The notes under the pieces: generated by a model
The model's input: only the letters and a program-made list of their open reading frames with translations
Told to the model about the DNA's origin: nothing
Databases searched by the model: none
Position numbers and translations under genes: made by a program
Shown here: positions 22,949-34,988 of the stretch, piece by piece
Position numbering within the stretch: position 1 is the stretch's first letter
How the letters are laid out: the number at the start of each line of letters is the position of its first letter
From: Lineus longissimus
Taxonomy: Eukaryota > Nemertea > Pilidiophora > Heteronemertea > Lineidae
Direction: 5' to 3'
Length of the DNA: 64,000 nt
Assembly (NCBI RefSeq): GCF_910592395.1
Contig: NC_088314.1
Coordinates: 18,077,998-18,141,997, forward strand

Positions 22949-25900
22949 ATAATTGTGGGGCTGATACGCCACGACGTGTGTCTGCGCACGATACACCTGG
23001 GCCTGCTCGTAATCTCAAGGTGAAATCGATAGTCAACCCGAGTAACCTGCTCCCGTCCTTCATAATTTCGTGGGAACCTCCCAGTGACTGTGAGTAGTAT
23101 TTGTAATATGGGAAGGTAATAGGAAGAGACAACATGCCATTATTACTCACATTACTTCTTCGTTTGTATATAGCTCTTCGTGAGGGTTGTGAAACCTGCC
23201 TATGATTAAATAGATTATTTGCGCACTAGTCTTATATCTCCATAGAAATCTAATTGATACATAATTCACTCTTCCTCCTTCTTATGACGCCATAAATGTT
23301 ATCAAGTACATGAATTTGATACCTACTCCAAAGCAACAAGGATAACGATGATATTTTTTGTAAAGCGCAACAACCCAATTAATATTTATAGAGGCTGCGT
23401 ATCTGGTTTATGGTTTTTCTGGCCAGAGGCCTAGTTATTTTGCACTCGACAAATGCTACATGTATATTATTGATGCGAGGTTTCTGCCAAGTAAAATAAA
23501 TACTTAATCTCGTTGTTGCTCGTTCTCAACCTCACCAGGTGTCACCTATTCAATGCATGAGTCGGAGAGAAAAGATGTTACACCGATAAATGTACGCATG
23601 GCTTCATCGTTCCTTTCAGCATCCATTCGGTATTTAACTGGATTTGAAATCACAATCTTTCCATTGACGCCTGAGAAGCAAACCTGTCGTCTGCTGAATC
23701 TGACGGTCAGACTGGAGCGGCCTAATGATCAGAATGTACGTAATATAGCGTTTGTACATGAGGCTTCGGATCCGCCCATCATGATATTTTGAAGAACCAG
23801 AGGAACATTGACCGCCATTACTATTTTCAATGTTGTGCATATACGCATTTTCCTGCGCACGCGTAGTGATATATGAAAGAGATCCAAATACGCCATGCAC
23901 AAAAGCTATTCAAGTGCAGGTTTTTTAATCAAGATCACTAATATCGTCACAATTAAATGACAAGACATCGTGCTTAAAGGCCATATATCAAGGTTTGAAA
24001 ACATGCTTGATACTCATGAAATATGTTGAGGGTTAAAAAAACAAGATCCCAGACATTAAAAAAATTCTAATAATAAAGTCATTATTTAGTTATTTCAATT
24101 TTCAATTTTAAACTATTTGAATTTCCCACCACACACAACTTTAGATTAGTTCCACATGTGGCCGCTAGGGACGTAGGCTGTTTCGCTACATTGCCAGTTC
24201 GCTACCAGTCGTTTCGCTACATGTGGCGGTCGTTTCGCTACATGGTAGGTCGTTTCGCTACATGGGTGGAGTCGTTTCGCTACGGTCGTTTCGCTACATG
24301 GAGGACGTTTCGCTACATGGGTGGAGTCGTTTCGCTACATGGATGTAGGTAATTTCGCTACATCGTAGGTCGTTTCGCTACATGGGTGGAGTCATTATTT
24401 TTTCAAGTTTGTGCTAAACTCCGGGCTAAATATTTGTTGTGAATTTAGGGAAAAAATGCTCGAGTATACTACAATCAAGATGTACAGACCGGGGGAGCTG
24501 GCGGTACGTACCCATAAGTCTTTGAGGTAGTCTCGCGCGTACCGGATATAACCCATCAAGCTTTTCTCCTTCAGAGAAATACTGCGTTGCGCTCAAGTGC
24601 CTTATAAGGCTCGGCGGAAAGCCCCCCACATGGCACTTTCAAAGTCAATAACGATGTTATCGACGCGAACCTCTCCGACAATCTCCTTCAACCTTTGCAA
24701 GATTGCTTTATAATCGCGCTTCTTTCGGCCGGACATCAATGCAAACGCGAGGGGCAACTGTTTTAAAGCTGACATTAATGTCCGAGATCGCCGGCATTTC
24801 ATCTTCGCAACAGATGAACAAATCCACCTCCTGAGTAAAGCAAAGACCTGGTACGCTGATGCCACGTTTAAACTTTGCCGGTCGCTTTCCGCCGAGTATT
24901 TCCAGGCATCAACATCACAGGATGTCTGTTCCACTGGACCCAAGCAATTTGGCGGAAAGTCCAAGAACTCGGCTTGCAAACGGCCTACGCGAACGATAGA
25001 AATGCACACGACTACATAAAGAAGTTAATGGCCCTACCATTCCTTCCCGCCGACAGGATACGCGAGATTTTCGATGTAATGAAAACAAGGGCAACCTCGC
25101 AGCCTCTGTCGCAATTGGTGACGTACATCGAGAATACGTGGTTCGATAACCCGAACTGGAATGAAACTTCTTGGAGCGTGTACATGTCACCCATACGGAC
25201 GAACAATGACGTCGAGGGGTGGCATAACGCGATAAACAGACGGGCCGGAGGACGCAGCGGACTCCCTTTCTACCAGTTGATCAACCTCTTGAATTCAGAA
25301 GCGCAAATTGCGCATCTTCAGGTACGGCTGGTTTCTGAGGGCAAGTTGCGCAGAATACAGCGAAAGAAGTACGTTGCGCTTCAAAGACGTATCTTTAAGG
25401 CATGGGACGATTACAGCGACGGGGAGATAACGACAGAACAGTTGTTGAGAGTTTGTTCGCACTTGAATGGACCAGTAACCTCATAGCCATCCATTCGCGT
25501 TGGCTCGCTCAATTACGTACTTATTATTGATTGACAGGGGTCATTCAACCGCACTTCATTCAACGCAGATTTGGAGGCCTTTGCAAGGCCTTCGCGTTGG
25601 CTCGCTCAATCGTCTATCCGTGTATACGTACTTATTATTGATTGACAGGGGTCATTCAAACGCACTCCAACGCAGATTTGGAGGCCTTTGCAAGGCCTTC
25701 GCGTTGGCTCGCTCGTCGTCCGTATCCGTGTTCGTACTTTATTATTGATTGACAGGGGTCATTCAAACGCACTCCAACGCAGATTTGGAGGCCTTTGGGT
25801 TATAACCTATCAAGATATAACCTATCAAGCTTTTCTCCTTCAGAGAAATACTGCGTTGCGCTCAACTGCCAATTATGCATTAGTCTGGTGGACACGAGGT

Positions 25901-28900
25901 TGGCCTTAAACTTGCTTGAAATCGAAAATTTGGACAACACACGTGTACTACAGCGCAAACGGCAGCATTCTGACATATAGAAACATGTGGTCTGATTCTA
26001 TTTTTACTTGTCATTTAGTGATCACGCGTCCAACCTCGTATGCAGGGTAATGTGGCTTTCTCATTGGTCGAACGTTAATTTTGTTCACAGCCTTATAAGG
26101 CACTTGAGCGCAACGCAGTATTTCTCTGAAGGAGAAAAGCTTGATGGGTTATATCCGGTACGCGCGAGACTACCGCAAAGACTTATGGGTACGTACCGCC
26201 AGCTCCCCCGGTCTGTACATCTTGATTGTAGTATACTCGAGCATTTTTTCCCTAAATTCACAACAAATATTTAGCCCGGAGTTTAGCACAAACTTGAAAA
26301 AATAATGACTCCACCCATGTAGCGAAACGACCTACGATGTAGCGAAATTACCTACATCCATGTAGCGAAACGACTCCACCCATGTAGCGAAACGTCCTCC
26401 ATGTAGCGAAACGACCGTACCCATCATGTAGCGAAACGACTCCACCCATGTAGCGAAACGACCTACCATGTAGCGAAACGACCGCCACATGTAGCGAAAC
26501 GACTGGTAGCGAACTGGCAATGTAGCGAAACGATATCCTTCTGTTTTGGTCGATACAGAAGGATATTTAAACGTTGAGCCGTACATGTTCGAGCCATTAA
26601 TATCACTAGATCATAATGAGAGTGATCATTCGGACGAAAGTGATTAGAATTTGTGGTTAATCAATTTGCATGGCAGACCTGCCGATATAGCAAAGAAGAC
26701 ATTGATAGACGGTTGCAGATGCATAACATGTATGATTTTTGAACAGACTAATGTTGCACAATATTGTTTCGCCTCGTCAGTGTTGTATCGCCAGTTATGT
26801 CATGACGCTGAACTACTATTGAAAAGTGACGGTATTATGCACAATCATCTTGACGTGACGATATAATGCTGTGCAACGTTAGATAGGCCTAGATGTCAGA
26901 TGACAATAATCTGTCATTGACAGTGGCTGTCACTGACACTGACCTGTGTCGCTGTCACCTTGCTATGGCTGGAACACAAGAAGACACTATGCGGTATCAC
27001 AGGCCCCAATAGGGCCTACACATTGTATAACAACCGACCTCAGCAGCCTCGGGCATTAAATGCAATTGACATGGTTGGAACAGCTGTTTTTAACAAGTGG
27101 CATTTAATATTCAGTTGGATGCAGATATCCGGCTTCATGTGATAATCCGTATCGATAAGGTGATCACTGCAAAGTTTGGCCGAAGGCCCAGGCTTCCAAC
27201 ACTCCAAACGTTTGCACTTCCGAATCCACAGCTTCCTCCTCTCTCGTTCAACTGGCTTTGGAAATTCATGAAAATGGGTCCCATCTGTCATTCGATTGTT
27301 CTTTGTGCTATCCTTGACACATTTCGGAGCCACACAACACCATAGTGAATGAAACACATTACTTCCAGGTGTGCATAATTAATTAAGGCCCTCCTGCTTT
27401 TATGATTGCATGACATGTACAGATAACCTGATCTACATCACAACTTTTGCTGAACCCGCCGCCTGGCTCTAACAAGCCAGTTGCTAGCCTGATTAGGTAA
27501 TCAAGTTGTCAAACACATAATTGGCTATATCTTCAAAATGGATGGAGCTAATTGCATTTGGTTTTCTGTATTGTATAAAGTGTTAGGTACACTTTTGAAA
27601 TCGTCTTACAGCAGAAAATGGCAAAAAACCTTGATATATGGCCTTTAATAGATTGCTGTTGATATCAAAATCATTATATCAAACAGCGTCAAATAGAGGG
27701 AATGGATTGTCACATGAGCGAGTGCCATACCCATTGACCATTTTCCCGGTTCTCCGGAAACATCCGAACGGGAATATACGAAGGTGATGACATATCTCAG
27801 TAATCGTCTACAAATTACAAGTTCCTCCTCTTCATTGTTGTCGGTTTGATTCCGACCTTGGACGTGTCGCAGTGGTTAACGACTTATGTGCCACAAATTT
27901 ACGACGGACGGCGCTGACATGACATGTTCTAACCAATCACTTTGTCTAATCGTTTCCACGCCATTGACGGTTGATGTACACCGCACTGCTATAGTCCATT
28001 CGTATATGTTATATCTGCATCGTTGCAGCTCTGGAGGTCAAACTATACTGGTCAACTCTGTTTGGTTTTGAGACAAGGATTAATAAAAACCAAACATTAA
28101 AGAAATCCGACCCGCCCTCCAAAGTCCCAACGATGCGAATACAACATTTACGAATGGAGTTTTTTTTATAGATATAAAGAATACGATGGTTGACCGATTT
28201 GATTTTTCTGCATCCGAATGTGTACATTGAAACTCTTATAAGAAAATGCTGCTCATTATTCAATAAAGGGTAGGCTATGATACCTTCGCTATTTCTTTTC
28301 TAGGTGGTGTTCACCTATCCCCCAGAAGGATGCTACATCCCCGGCCTTCTCTCAGCTACACCATACACTATCTTCGTACAGAGCTTGCCTGTCTCCAGTC
28401 TCGGGCCCGAAGCAGTTACTACGAATGCGACAACAAAGACATTTAAAGGTAAGCCAAAAGTTGTCAACAGTGCAATAAAGGGGGAACGCATATGAAAAAT
28501 GTGAGTTTGTAAGTAAGCAAGCAACGAAAGAGGGATATGCATTGTTAAGCCGATTTTGGCATACCGAGGGAAATTGGGAAAAAGTGTATGGAAAAGGGGG
28601 AGTTTGTACTGGGTAATAAAAGAGGGACGTGCAAGGAAAATTGGATCAGTTTGGACTTAGCAATGAAGGGGAAATGTGTATTGAAAATGGGATCAGTTTG
28701 AACTGGCAATAAAGGGGAAGGTGTATGGGAAAGAAAGGAGTTTGTAACTGAGTAGTGTAGGAGGAAATGTATGGAAAAGGGGGAGTTTGTAAGTGAACAA
28801 TAAAATAGGAATGTGTATGGGAATAAGCAGGGGAGTTTGTAACTAAGCAATAAAAGTGAACACGTTTGGAAAGGAAGGAGTTTGTAACTGAGTAATAAAA

Positions 28901-31900
28901 GGAGAAAGTGCATGGGAAAGGAAGGTTTTTTTACTAAGCAACTATGAAAGGGGAACGTATTTAGGCAAGGATGGAGTTTGTACTGAGCTTTAAAAGGGGA
29001 ACTTGCATGGGAAAGGGGGAGTTTGTGCTGAGCATTAAAAGGGGAACATATATGGGAAAGGGGGAGTTTGTACTTAAGGAATTAATACCGAGCTGGCGGT
29101 CATTGGTTGTATAATCAAGACCGCTCGGGTAGACCGAAAATGCAGTCCAAAACCCGAGGCGCTTCGCCGAGGGTTTTGGACGTAATTTGAGGTCTACCCG
29201 AGCGGTCTTGATTATACAACCAATGACCGCCAGCGAGGTATTAATTTCTATTCTAAAAGGTTTCAAAATTAAACAAATAAAATACGATTTGAAAGGTATA
29301 TATGTTCCGTTTTCGTCAAAGAATGATCCAGCCTGGTGTTCGGAACTCCGCCATATTGTTGCTTGTGAAGATGACGTCACGCAGCAAGGGAATTCCCAGT
29401 CAAGTGTCGTGATTTCCCGAGGCTCCTGCTTCTGCTAGCTCGATTTCTACCATTTCCTCGTCTTTGACCTCTTCTGAATCCTGACAGACGACCTCGAAAG
29501 AGTCCTCGGGTATCCTGCCTACTTCACAAATCCCAATATCGGGGAATACTTCAAAATCTCGTGTTCTTGACATTGTTTTGTGGGGCTGAGTCGTTGCTTC
29601 TTGGTGAAAATAATTCGTCTGCTAAAATTCAGAATTTTATACCAACCCAGGCGGTCATTGGTTACGATACCAAGACCGCTCCGATCAAAACGAGGCGTAA
29701 TGTATTTTGTATTAGATACAATGATATACTGTGACTAAGGCCTTTTAGAATGAGAATTAAAAGGGGAACATACATGGGAAAGGGGGAGTTTGTACTGAGC
29801 ATTAAAAGGGGAACTTGCATGGGAAAGGGGGAGTTTGTACTGAGCATTAAAAGGGGAACTTGCATGGGAAAGGGGGAGTTTGTACTGAGCATTAAAAGGG
29901 GAACTTGCATGGGAAAGGGGGAGTTTGTACTGAGCATTAAAAGGGGAACTTGCATGGGAAAGGGGGAGTTTGTACTGAGCATTAAAAGGGGAACTTGCAT
30001 GGGAAAGGGGGAGTTTGTACTGAGCATTAAAAGGGGAACTTGCATGGGAAAGGGGGAGTTTGTGCTGAGCATTAAAAGGGGAACTTGCATGGGAAAGGGG
30101 GAGTTTGTACTGAGCATTAAAAGGGGAACTTGCATGGGAAAGGGGATGTTTGTGCTGAGCATTAAAAGGGGAACTTGCATGGGAAAGGGGGAGTTTGTAC
30201 TGAGCATTAAAAGGGGAACTTGCATGGGAAAGGGGGAGTTTGTGCTGAGCATTAAAAGGGGAACATACATGGGAAAGGGGGAGTTTGTGCTGAGCATTAA
30301 AAGGGGAACTTGCATGGGAAAGGGGGAGTTTGTACTGAGCATTAAAAGGGGAACTTGCATGGGAAAGGGGGAGTTTGTACTGAGCATTAAAAGGGGAACG
30401 TGTATGGGAAAGGGGGAGTTTGTACTGAGCATTAAAAGGGGAACTTGCATGGGAAAGGGGGAGTTTGTACTGAGCATTAAAAGGGGAACTTGCATGGGAA
30501 AGGGGGAGTTTGTACTGAGCATTAAAAGGGGAACTTGCATGGGAAAGGGGGAGTTTGTACTGAGCATTAAAATGGGAACGTGTATGGGAAAGGGGGAGTT
30601 TGTACTGAGCATTAAAAGGGGAACTTGCATGGGAAAGGGGGAGTTTGTACTGAGCATTAAAAGGGGAACATACATGGGAAAGGGGGAGTTTGTGCTGAGC
30701 ATTAAAAGGGGAACATACATGGGAAAGGGGGAGTTTGTACTGAGCATTAAAAGGGGAACTTGCATGGGAAAGGGGGAGTTTGTACTGAGCATTAAAAGGG
30801 GAACTTGCATGGGAAAGGGGGAGTTTGTACTGAGCATTAAAAGGGGAACTTGCATGGGAAAGGGGGAGTTTTTGAGCATTAAAATGGGAACGTGTATGGG
30901 AATAAGAAGAATTTGTAACTGTGCAAAGATGAGGGAAACATTTGTGGGAATGACGCAGTCTGTCGGTTTCCCTGAGTAGGCAATTTCGGAGTACATTATC
31001 TGCCTTCTGCAAAGGAAGATGCTTTCTATCTAAAAGTTTGTCATTTATATTTCCAGATATCCCTTACAAGTGGTCCACGACAATTCTTATTTTAAACTAT
31101 TCCCCACAAGACCATGGTCGGGCGCAGGTATGGTTTGTCGCAGCCCCAGACAAGTACAATTTTACCAGCTACAGTGTTAGCCTTTACCCGGATGGGCCAA
31201 ACGTGGTGGTTAGAGAGGTAGGCAGAGTATTTCCGTTATCTATACGGTGATGTATTGACGATCGAAAAGAAAGAGTTTTTACTGAGCAATGTAAAGAGAA
31301 AGTGTATGGAAAATGGGTAGTTTGTTACTGAGGACTAAAAGGGGAACGAGTATGGAAATGGGGGCGTTTGTACTGAGTAAATAAAGGGTAACCTGCGAAG
31401 AGAAATTTCGTTTTGAAAGGAGTGGCGTGGTTGTTTTATTTATATCTCGGCCTTATATGATCAAAGGGTAGTGCGTTCGATTCCCGGCACTGTCCCCAGC
31501 TCGTTTGCAACCCTGAGCAAGCTGCTTGATTTTGATTGCCTCCTCTTTTACGTACACTCAGTCTACACTTAGTCTGAATGACTACCAGAAAAGGGTGGGT
31601 CATCCCGGCATGCTCCACACAACTGTTCGTATGAAAAGCTCCACACACGGCAATATACAGCAAAATACACTAGAGTCAGTCTGTTTAGTGGGCTAGAGAA
31701 TCCATTACATTTATTCGCCATTGTCGGTTCAGGCCGAATCGACCCTTCGAAATCTGTTTCGTGGGGGTCCATGCAATCAAGATTTGCCCCGATAACGTTT
31801 TGATGAGACACAAGAAAAATGGGAGTTTAGGCCTATGCGAGCGCGGGGTTTGTTTAAAGACAATAGACAGTGTATTATGGGTCGGCCTGAACTCTTTTAA

Positions 31901-34707
31901 CTGCTATCAGGTTCGAGCCAAAATGATGCACATGTAATGCATTTATGTTTGAAATCAAACAATACTCAGATCGCGCCCGTATAGTGCTCGAACCTATGAT
32001 GCATGGGGACAAATTTAATGTGGGCCCATGCATTTTGATCATTTTTATGAAATGCAATGGAAAGACAAGATAAAATCATTGCATCTTCATCACCGAAAGT
32101 CCATCTTACAATTTCAGCCATATAACTTTCACAACTTCAAAGGACTATGTCCCCAAAACGGTAGCAAACAGTACAGCGTAAGGGTGAGTATGCCTTGTAA
32201 CCCCAAACCTCTAATTTCACCTTGCGCCCATTTTCGAAACCAACATGTGACCGGAAATAACCCCAAAATAGAACCTGTCATTGGCTCGTTGCAAATAAGA
32301 ACGCCGGGGATGCATAATTCGGTACTTTTGATTGGACAACATAAGGACTCCTAATTTTTCTTTCCCTTTGACTTTGCATGCCGATCTTCTCCGCCTTCAC
32401 GGGTGTCGCTAAAATTCAATGTTTACCCTCACCTCTAGCTCGGTTTGACTAACCTTTAGCTCTACCCTCGAAAGTTTCGGGATCTCAACATACTCGTAAA
32501 CCCTCCACCTCGGGTTCGAATCTGAAAAAATAAACCTCTGCGTTCAAATCCGGGGTCTAAATCGAGGCCTACTGCACTTTTCAAATACTTCACGTCACCC
32601 ACGATGTGAACGATTTTATACAACATGCTCGGATTTACACTCCGAACGCAGTAATATCGGCTCGTCCCTCTCAATAAAAAGACCATATTTAAGAAGACGA
32701 ATGGACAGCCTCATGAATGTAGCTCTGAGTGGCATTCTACCATGATCTTCTCTTCTTACAGATAAAACCTACACGGAAGAATGCAGACGGGCAGATGGTG
32801 TGTGTGAATGAATTCGGTCTGGAGAAAAACGATTGCATGACAACGCGTGAGGACTTTAATATCACATATGGTGGGTAATTATATTAAAACTCTTATCAGG
32901 ATTTTTTCAAACTTTAACTTGTGCTATGAATTAAGTGTAACAAGTTTAAGCTCGTGGTTTGGTTTTGTACATTTCATGTTTTATCTTTTTTTCCAAAAGA
33001 GCATGGTTGGCTTTGACACTCTTAGAAATTAAGGTAACCTTTCAATGTTTTACATCCAACACTAATATGCACCCGGGAAACGTTTTTCGACGAAATTAAA
33101 ACCCCTTAGTCTATTAGGGTTTTTCATTTCACCGAAAAACCTCGGTGGTGTAGGTATTTGTGATGGCCAGATAAAAACCTTTAAATGTTTTTCAAAACCT
33201 AACAAGCCTTTATTTTATAAGAACTTAACACGTCTTCACAACAGAGACGATATGGTGTATGTGGGGCTGTACAATTCTGGTTTGGGATTCTGGTAGGACA
33301 GTGCTTCTATAGATACATATTCATGTGGTTGAAGAGATTGCAGCATCCTTGACAGAGTGTGAATAAGTATCAATGTCGATAACCGTTCAGCAAAATTTAA
33401 GGACTTGTTTACCAGAAAAAAGAAAAAAGGGTTTTTACTTACGACAGCGTTGGTTACTTTCCCTCCAAAATAATTTACAAAAATGTTTAATGCATAGTTA
33501 ATCCTTTACAGGCGATCCAAATATTTGTCCAGTCACCACTCCATTCCCCATGATACAAGTGATCGGCGGAACCTGTGGTGCCACCTTGGTACTGATCGTC
33601 ATTATTTCCATACTCGTCATGCGCAGGAAAAGGAGTAAGTATTTTACCTTGTCAATAGGTGGTGGGACGAGTCCTAAGTATTCTTCTCCCAACTTTTAAC
33701 ATAGCGCGCCAGATAGAGCGCTAAGCTATCCATCTTGACCACCAATGTGTTTACATCTCAGCGATTCAAATATAACTGTACATTCAAATATAACTGTATA
33801 TTAGAAGGAGTAGGCTATACATGTACAATGAAAGACTACGGTATACGAAGTACAGGGTATACTGCACATTCAAGCTATCAGACTTGTTCCCATGGGTACT
33901 TAGAATTTTATCGGTAAGTTTAGCTTTCACTATTTTTTGATAACTTTGCCGTTTCATGGTAAATTAAATGCCACAGCTACCGGCTATGGATCAAAGTCTG
34001 CATGAGTTTCACAATCAGATTACTACGAACGGTGTACCCCCTTCAAGACCAATCTGTTTAAATGCCGTGATTTGGTGTTTTCGAAAAGAGATTTTTGATG
34101 TTTCAGACTCCAATCCACCTCTCCATGTTGCAGATGATACTTATTGCTCTACGTGGTACACCACACAAAACTTTGGCCAAAATCAACAGACCTCTCCAAG
34201 CACGAGCCAAGTTTACCAGACTGGAAACCTACAAAATACGAGCTCTGAGAATCCGTGCTTTGAACCTGAGAGAGAGCATCGTCCCATTTCAAATGGTCAC
34301 GCGCCCTCGGTGCATTCAGAAGGTGTGCAGAGTCAGCGGACAGAGGGAGATGATGATGATAGTCTTTGTTCCAAAGGTAAGATTGAGAAAACATTATCCA
34401 TTATTAAACGTTTGCTTGTCAATCTATTTAATTTTAAGGTTTGACCAACCACAAAAAGCCAAATTCACCAGCATTTAAATCAGGACTAGGCCTAACATGA
34501 GTTGGTGAGACCAGAGTCTTTCAATAAAAAGGCTACTGAAAGACTCTGGTGTGCTGAGACGGATTATTCCCTGCCAACTTTTGTAAAATTGTATCGATTT
34601 TTTTTCTTTCAGATTCAAGCATTATTTCATCAAAAATAGGGGATGAGTTGGATGACACAACAGGAAAATACTACTACCCAGATATCTCTTGGAAGGCTTT
34701 TTCGTGA
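22949..34707 (+). CDS. Single-pass receptor with IL-17-receptor-like ectodomain and no SEFIR domain
   Basis: Exons 22949-23089, 23539-23735, 28304-28448, 31057-31217, 32118-32183, 32762-32870, 33512-33634, 34107-34376 and 34613-34707 (stop TGA) join without phase conflict to about 435 residues plus an unidentified N-terminus. Seen: a fibronectin-III style start (PARNLKVKSI, ISWEPPSDC) and end (LLSATPYTIFVQSLPV); then a second region (VWFVAAPDKYNFTSYSVSLYP, NFKGLCP, YSVRIKP) that resembles the second domain of IL-17 receptors; one TM helix (CGATLVLIVIISILVM) followed by RRKR; and a tail of about 130 residues rich in Asn, Ser, Gln and Asp, with no recognisable SEFIR fold. The IL-17R comparison is from memory of motif layout. 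A generic FN3 cytokine-type receptor is the alternative. Introns are heavily invaded by repeats. Confidence 0.6.
24610..25486 (+). pseudogene. MULE transposase with an internal inversion
   Basis: Plus-strand reading at about 24776-24875 gives HFIFATDEQIHLL...TWYADATFK, the start of a MULE core. From 24878 the plus strand gives FPGINITGCLFHWTQA, KVQELGL and NNDVEGWHNAINRR, the end of the core, then a basic tail to a stop at 25486. The middle of the core (PLAFALMSGRKKRDY and VIDFESAMWGAFRR) is encoded on the minus strand at about 24770-24610. The segment between the two plus-strand halves has thus been inverted. The C-terminal half is an unbroken ORF of about 200 codons, but the catalytic core cannot be translated as one chain. 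Confidence 0.75.
25492..25800 (+). repeat. Three ~105-bp direct repeats inside the MULE
   Basis: The words TTCGCGTTGGCTCGCTC, TATTATTGATTGACAGGGG and GCAGATTTGGAGGCCTTTG recur three times with small length differences. They follow the transposase stop and precede the right inverted repeat. Subterminal or internal repeats of this kind are common in MULEs. Confidence 0.8.
27040..27357 (-). pseudogene. THAP zinc-finger domain exon
   Basis: Reading from 27357: CCVAPKC near the start, FHEFPKP, then LCSDHL and a KTAVPTM end. This is the C2CH layout of a THAP domain (two Cys, a Trp/Phe-Pro core, Cys-X2-His, and the AVPT motif), about 90 residues. THAP domains are DNA-binding modules found in P-element and Kolobok transposases and in host THAP proteins. 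Here it sits inside a pair of TTAA-flanked terminal repeats with no downstream catalytic exon, so a transposon remnant is most likely. Confidence 0.7.
28490..31390 (+). repeat. 45-bp minisatellite array in a receptor intron
   Basis: The core array from about 29756 to 30895 has roughly 25 head-to-tail 45-bp units (AAAAGGGGAACTTGCATGGG then AAAGGGGGAGTTTGTACTGAGCATT). Variants include TGTGCTGAGC, ACATACATGGG and ACGTGTATGGG, and one unit has a short deletion near 30868. More diverged units run from 28490 to 29070 and recur at 31270-31390. Because 45 is a multiple of 3 and the unit lacks stops, frames stay open for over 400 codons on both strands. This is a by-product, since the array lies between receptor exons 28304-28448 and 31057-31217. 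Confidence 0.9.
29083..29244. mobile_element. Near-perfect palindromic foldback element
   Basis: Arms of about 54 bases (TTAATACCGAGCTGGCGGTC... and ...GACCGCCAGCGAGGTATTAA) are separated by a smaller palindrome around GGCGCTTCGCC. It interrupts the diverged part of the 45-bp array. A partial relative of the arm (GGCGGTCATTGGTTACGATACC) lies near 29650-29690. Confidence 0.85.
31440..31560 (+). mobile_element. Possible tRNA-derived SINE fragment
   Basis: GGGTAGTGCGTTCGATTCCC resembles an RNA polymerase III B box (GTTCGANTCC). It is followed by AACCCTGAGCAAGCTGCTTG, a phrase common in tRNA-derived SINE bodies. No clear A box or tail was seen. Low certainty. Confidence 0.35.
33060..33235. mobile_element. 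MITE with AAAACC/GGTTTT inverted words
   Basis: Inverted words ACGTTTTTCGACGAAATT.../...TTTCACCGAAAAACC and TTTTTCAAAACCT near the right end match the style of the elements at 36453-36672 and 47815-48010. It lies in a receptor intron. Boundaries are approximate. Confidence 0.4.
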
Positions 34708-34900
34708 ATGGCAGGAATACAGACATTACAGACTATCTGTTTGGGTTTATATGGAAATCAACCTCGCATTCGTGTATCTATATTATCTACACAACGGCAA
34801 TCCTGAAATTTATACTTAATACATATATATGTATATTTACGCAATTGGAAATTTTCTAATTCTCAATTGCCAATCTTTAACGAACTGCATTGGCCTTTAA

Positions 34901-34984
34901 AGGGGGACTATAGACAGGGGATTGGGGGTTGGTGACTAAGTGTAACTTAATCCGACCAACCTGGCTGCTTCCTATAGACTCCCT
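34901..34984. mobile_element. 84-bp MITE flanked by TTAA
   Basis: The ends AGGGGGACTATAG and CTATAGACTCCCT are imperfect inverted repeats, with TTAA directly outside (34897-34900 and 34985-34988). It lies just 3' of the receptor stop codon, perhaps in the 3'UTR or just beyond it. Confidence 0.65.
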
Positions 34985-34988
34985 TTAA

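Larger units (their letters stand above)
24180..26531. mobile_element. Mutator-like element with ~430-bp inverted ends
   Basis: Terminal inverted repeats run from about 24180 to 24612 and from about 26088 to 26531. Their outer halves are tandem subrepeats of TGTAGCGAAACGA (plus strand on the right, reverse complement on the left). Their inner halves include CTTATAAGGCACTTGAGCGC and a shared 60-codon shadow frame. The interior carries transposase sequence and three ~105-bp direct repeats. I could not find a convincing 8-10 bp target duplication. The left arm lacks one subrepeat found in the right arm. Confidence 0.8.
23974..27648. mobile_element. THAP-type DNA transposon remnant with TTAA target duplications
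   Basis: Perfect 19-base inverted ends, AGGCCATATATCAAGGTTT at 23978-23996 and its complement at 27626-27644, are each bordered by TTAA (23974-23977, 27645-27648). A THAP zinc-finger exon lies inside on the minus strand (27040-27357). TTAA duplications with a THAP domain fit the Kolobok superfamily. The catalytic part is absent or decayed, and a Mutator-like element occupies 24180-26531. The element lies in an intron of the receptor gene. Confidence 0.75.

Noticed and set aside
24158-24420. Repetitive ORF from the TTTCGCTACATGG subrepeats
   Set aside because: It is the MULE terminal repeat read as protein; the mirror copy at 26332-26586 gives the same peptide because the ends are inverted.
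29662-31012. Minus- and plus-strand ORFs of 409-444 codons made of a 15-residue repeat
   Set aside because: They are translations of the 45-bp minisatellite. All are open because the unit is a multiple of three and has no stops in those frames; both strands and more than one frame are open at once, and the array lies in an intron.
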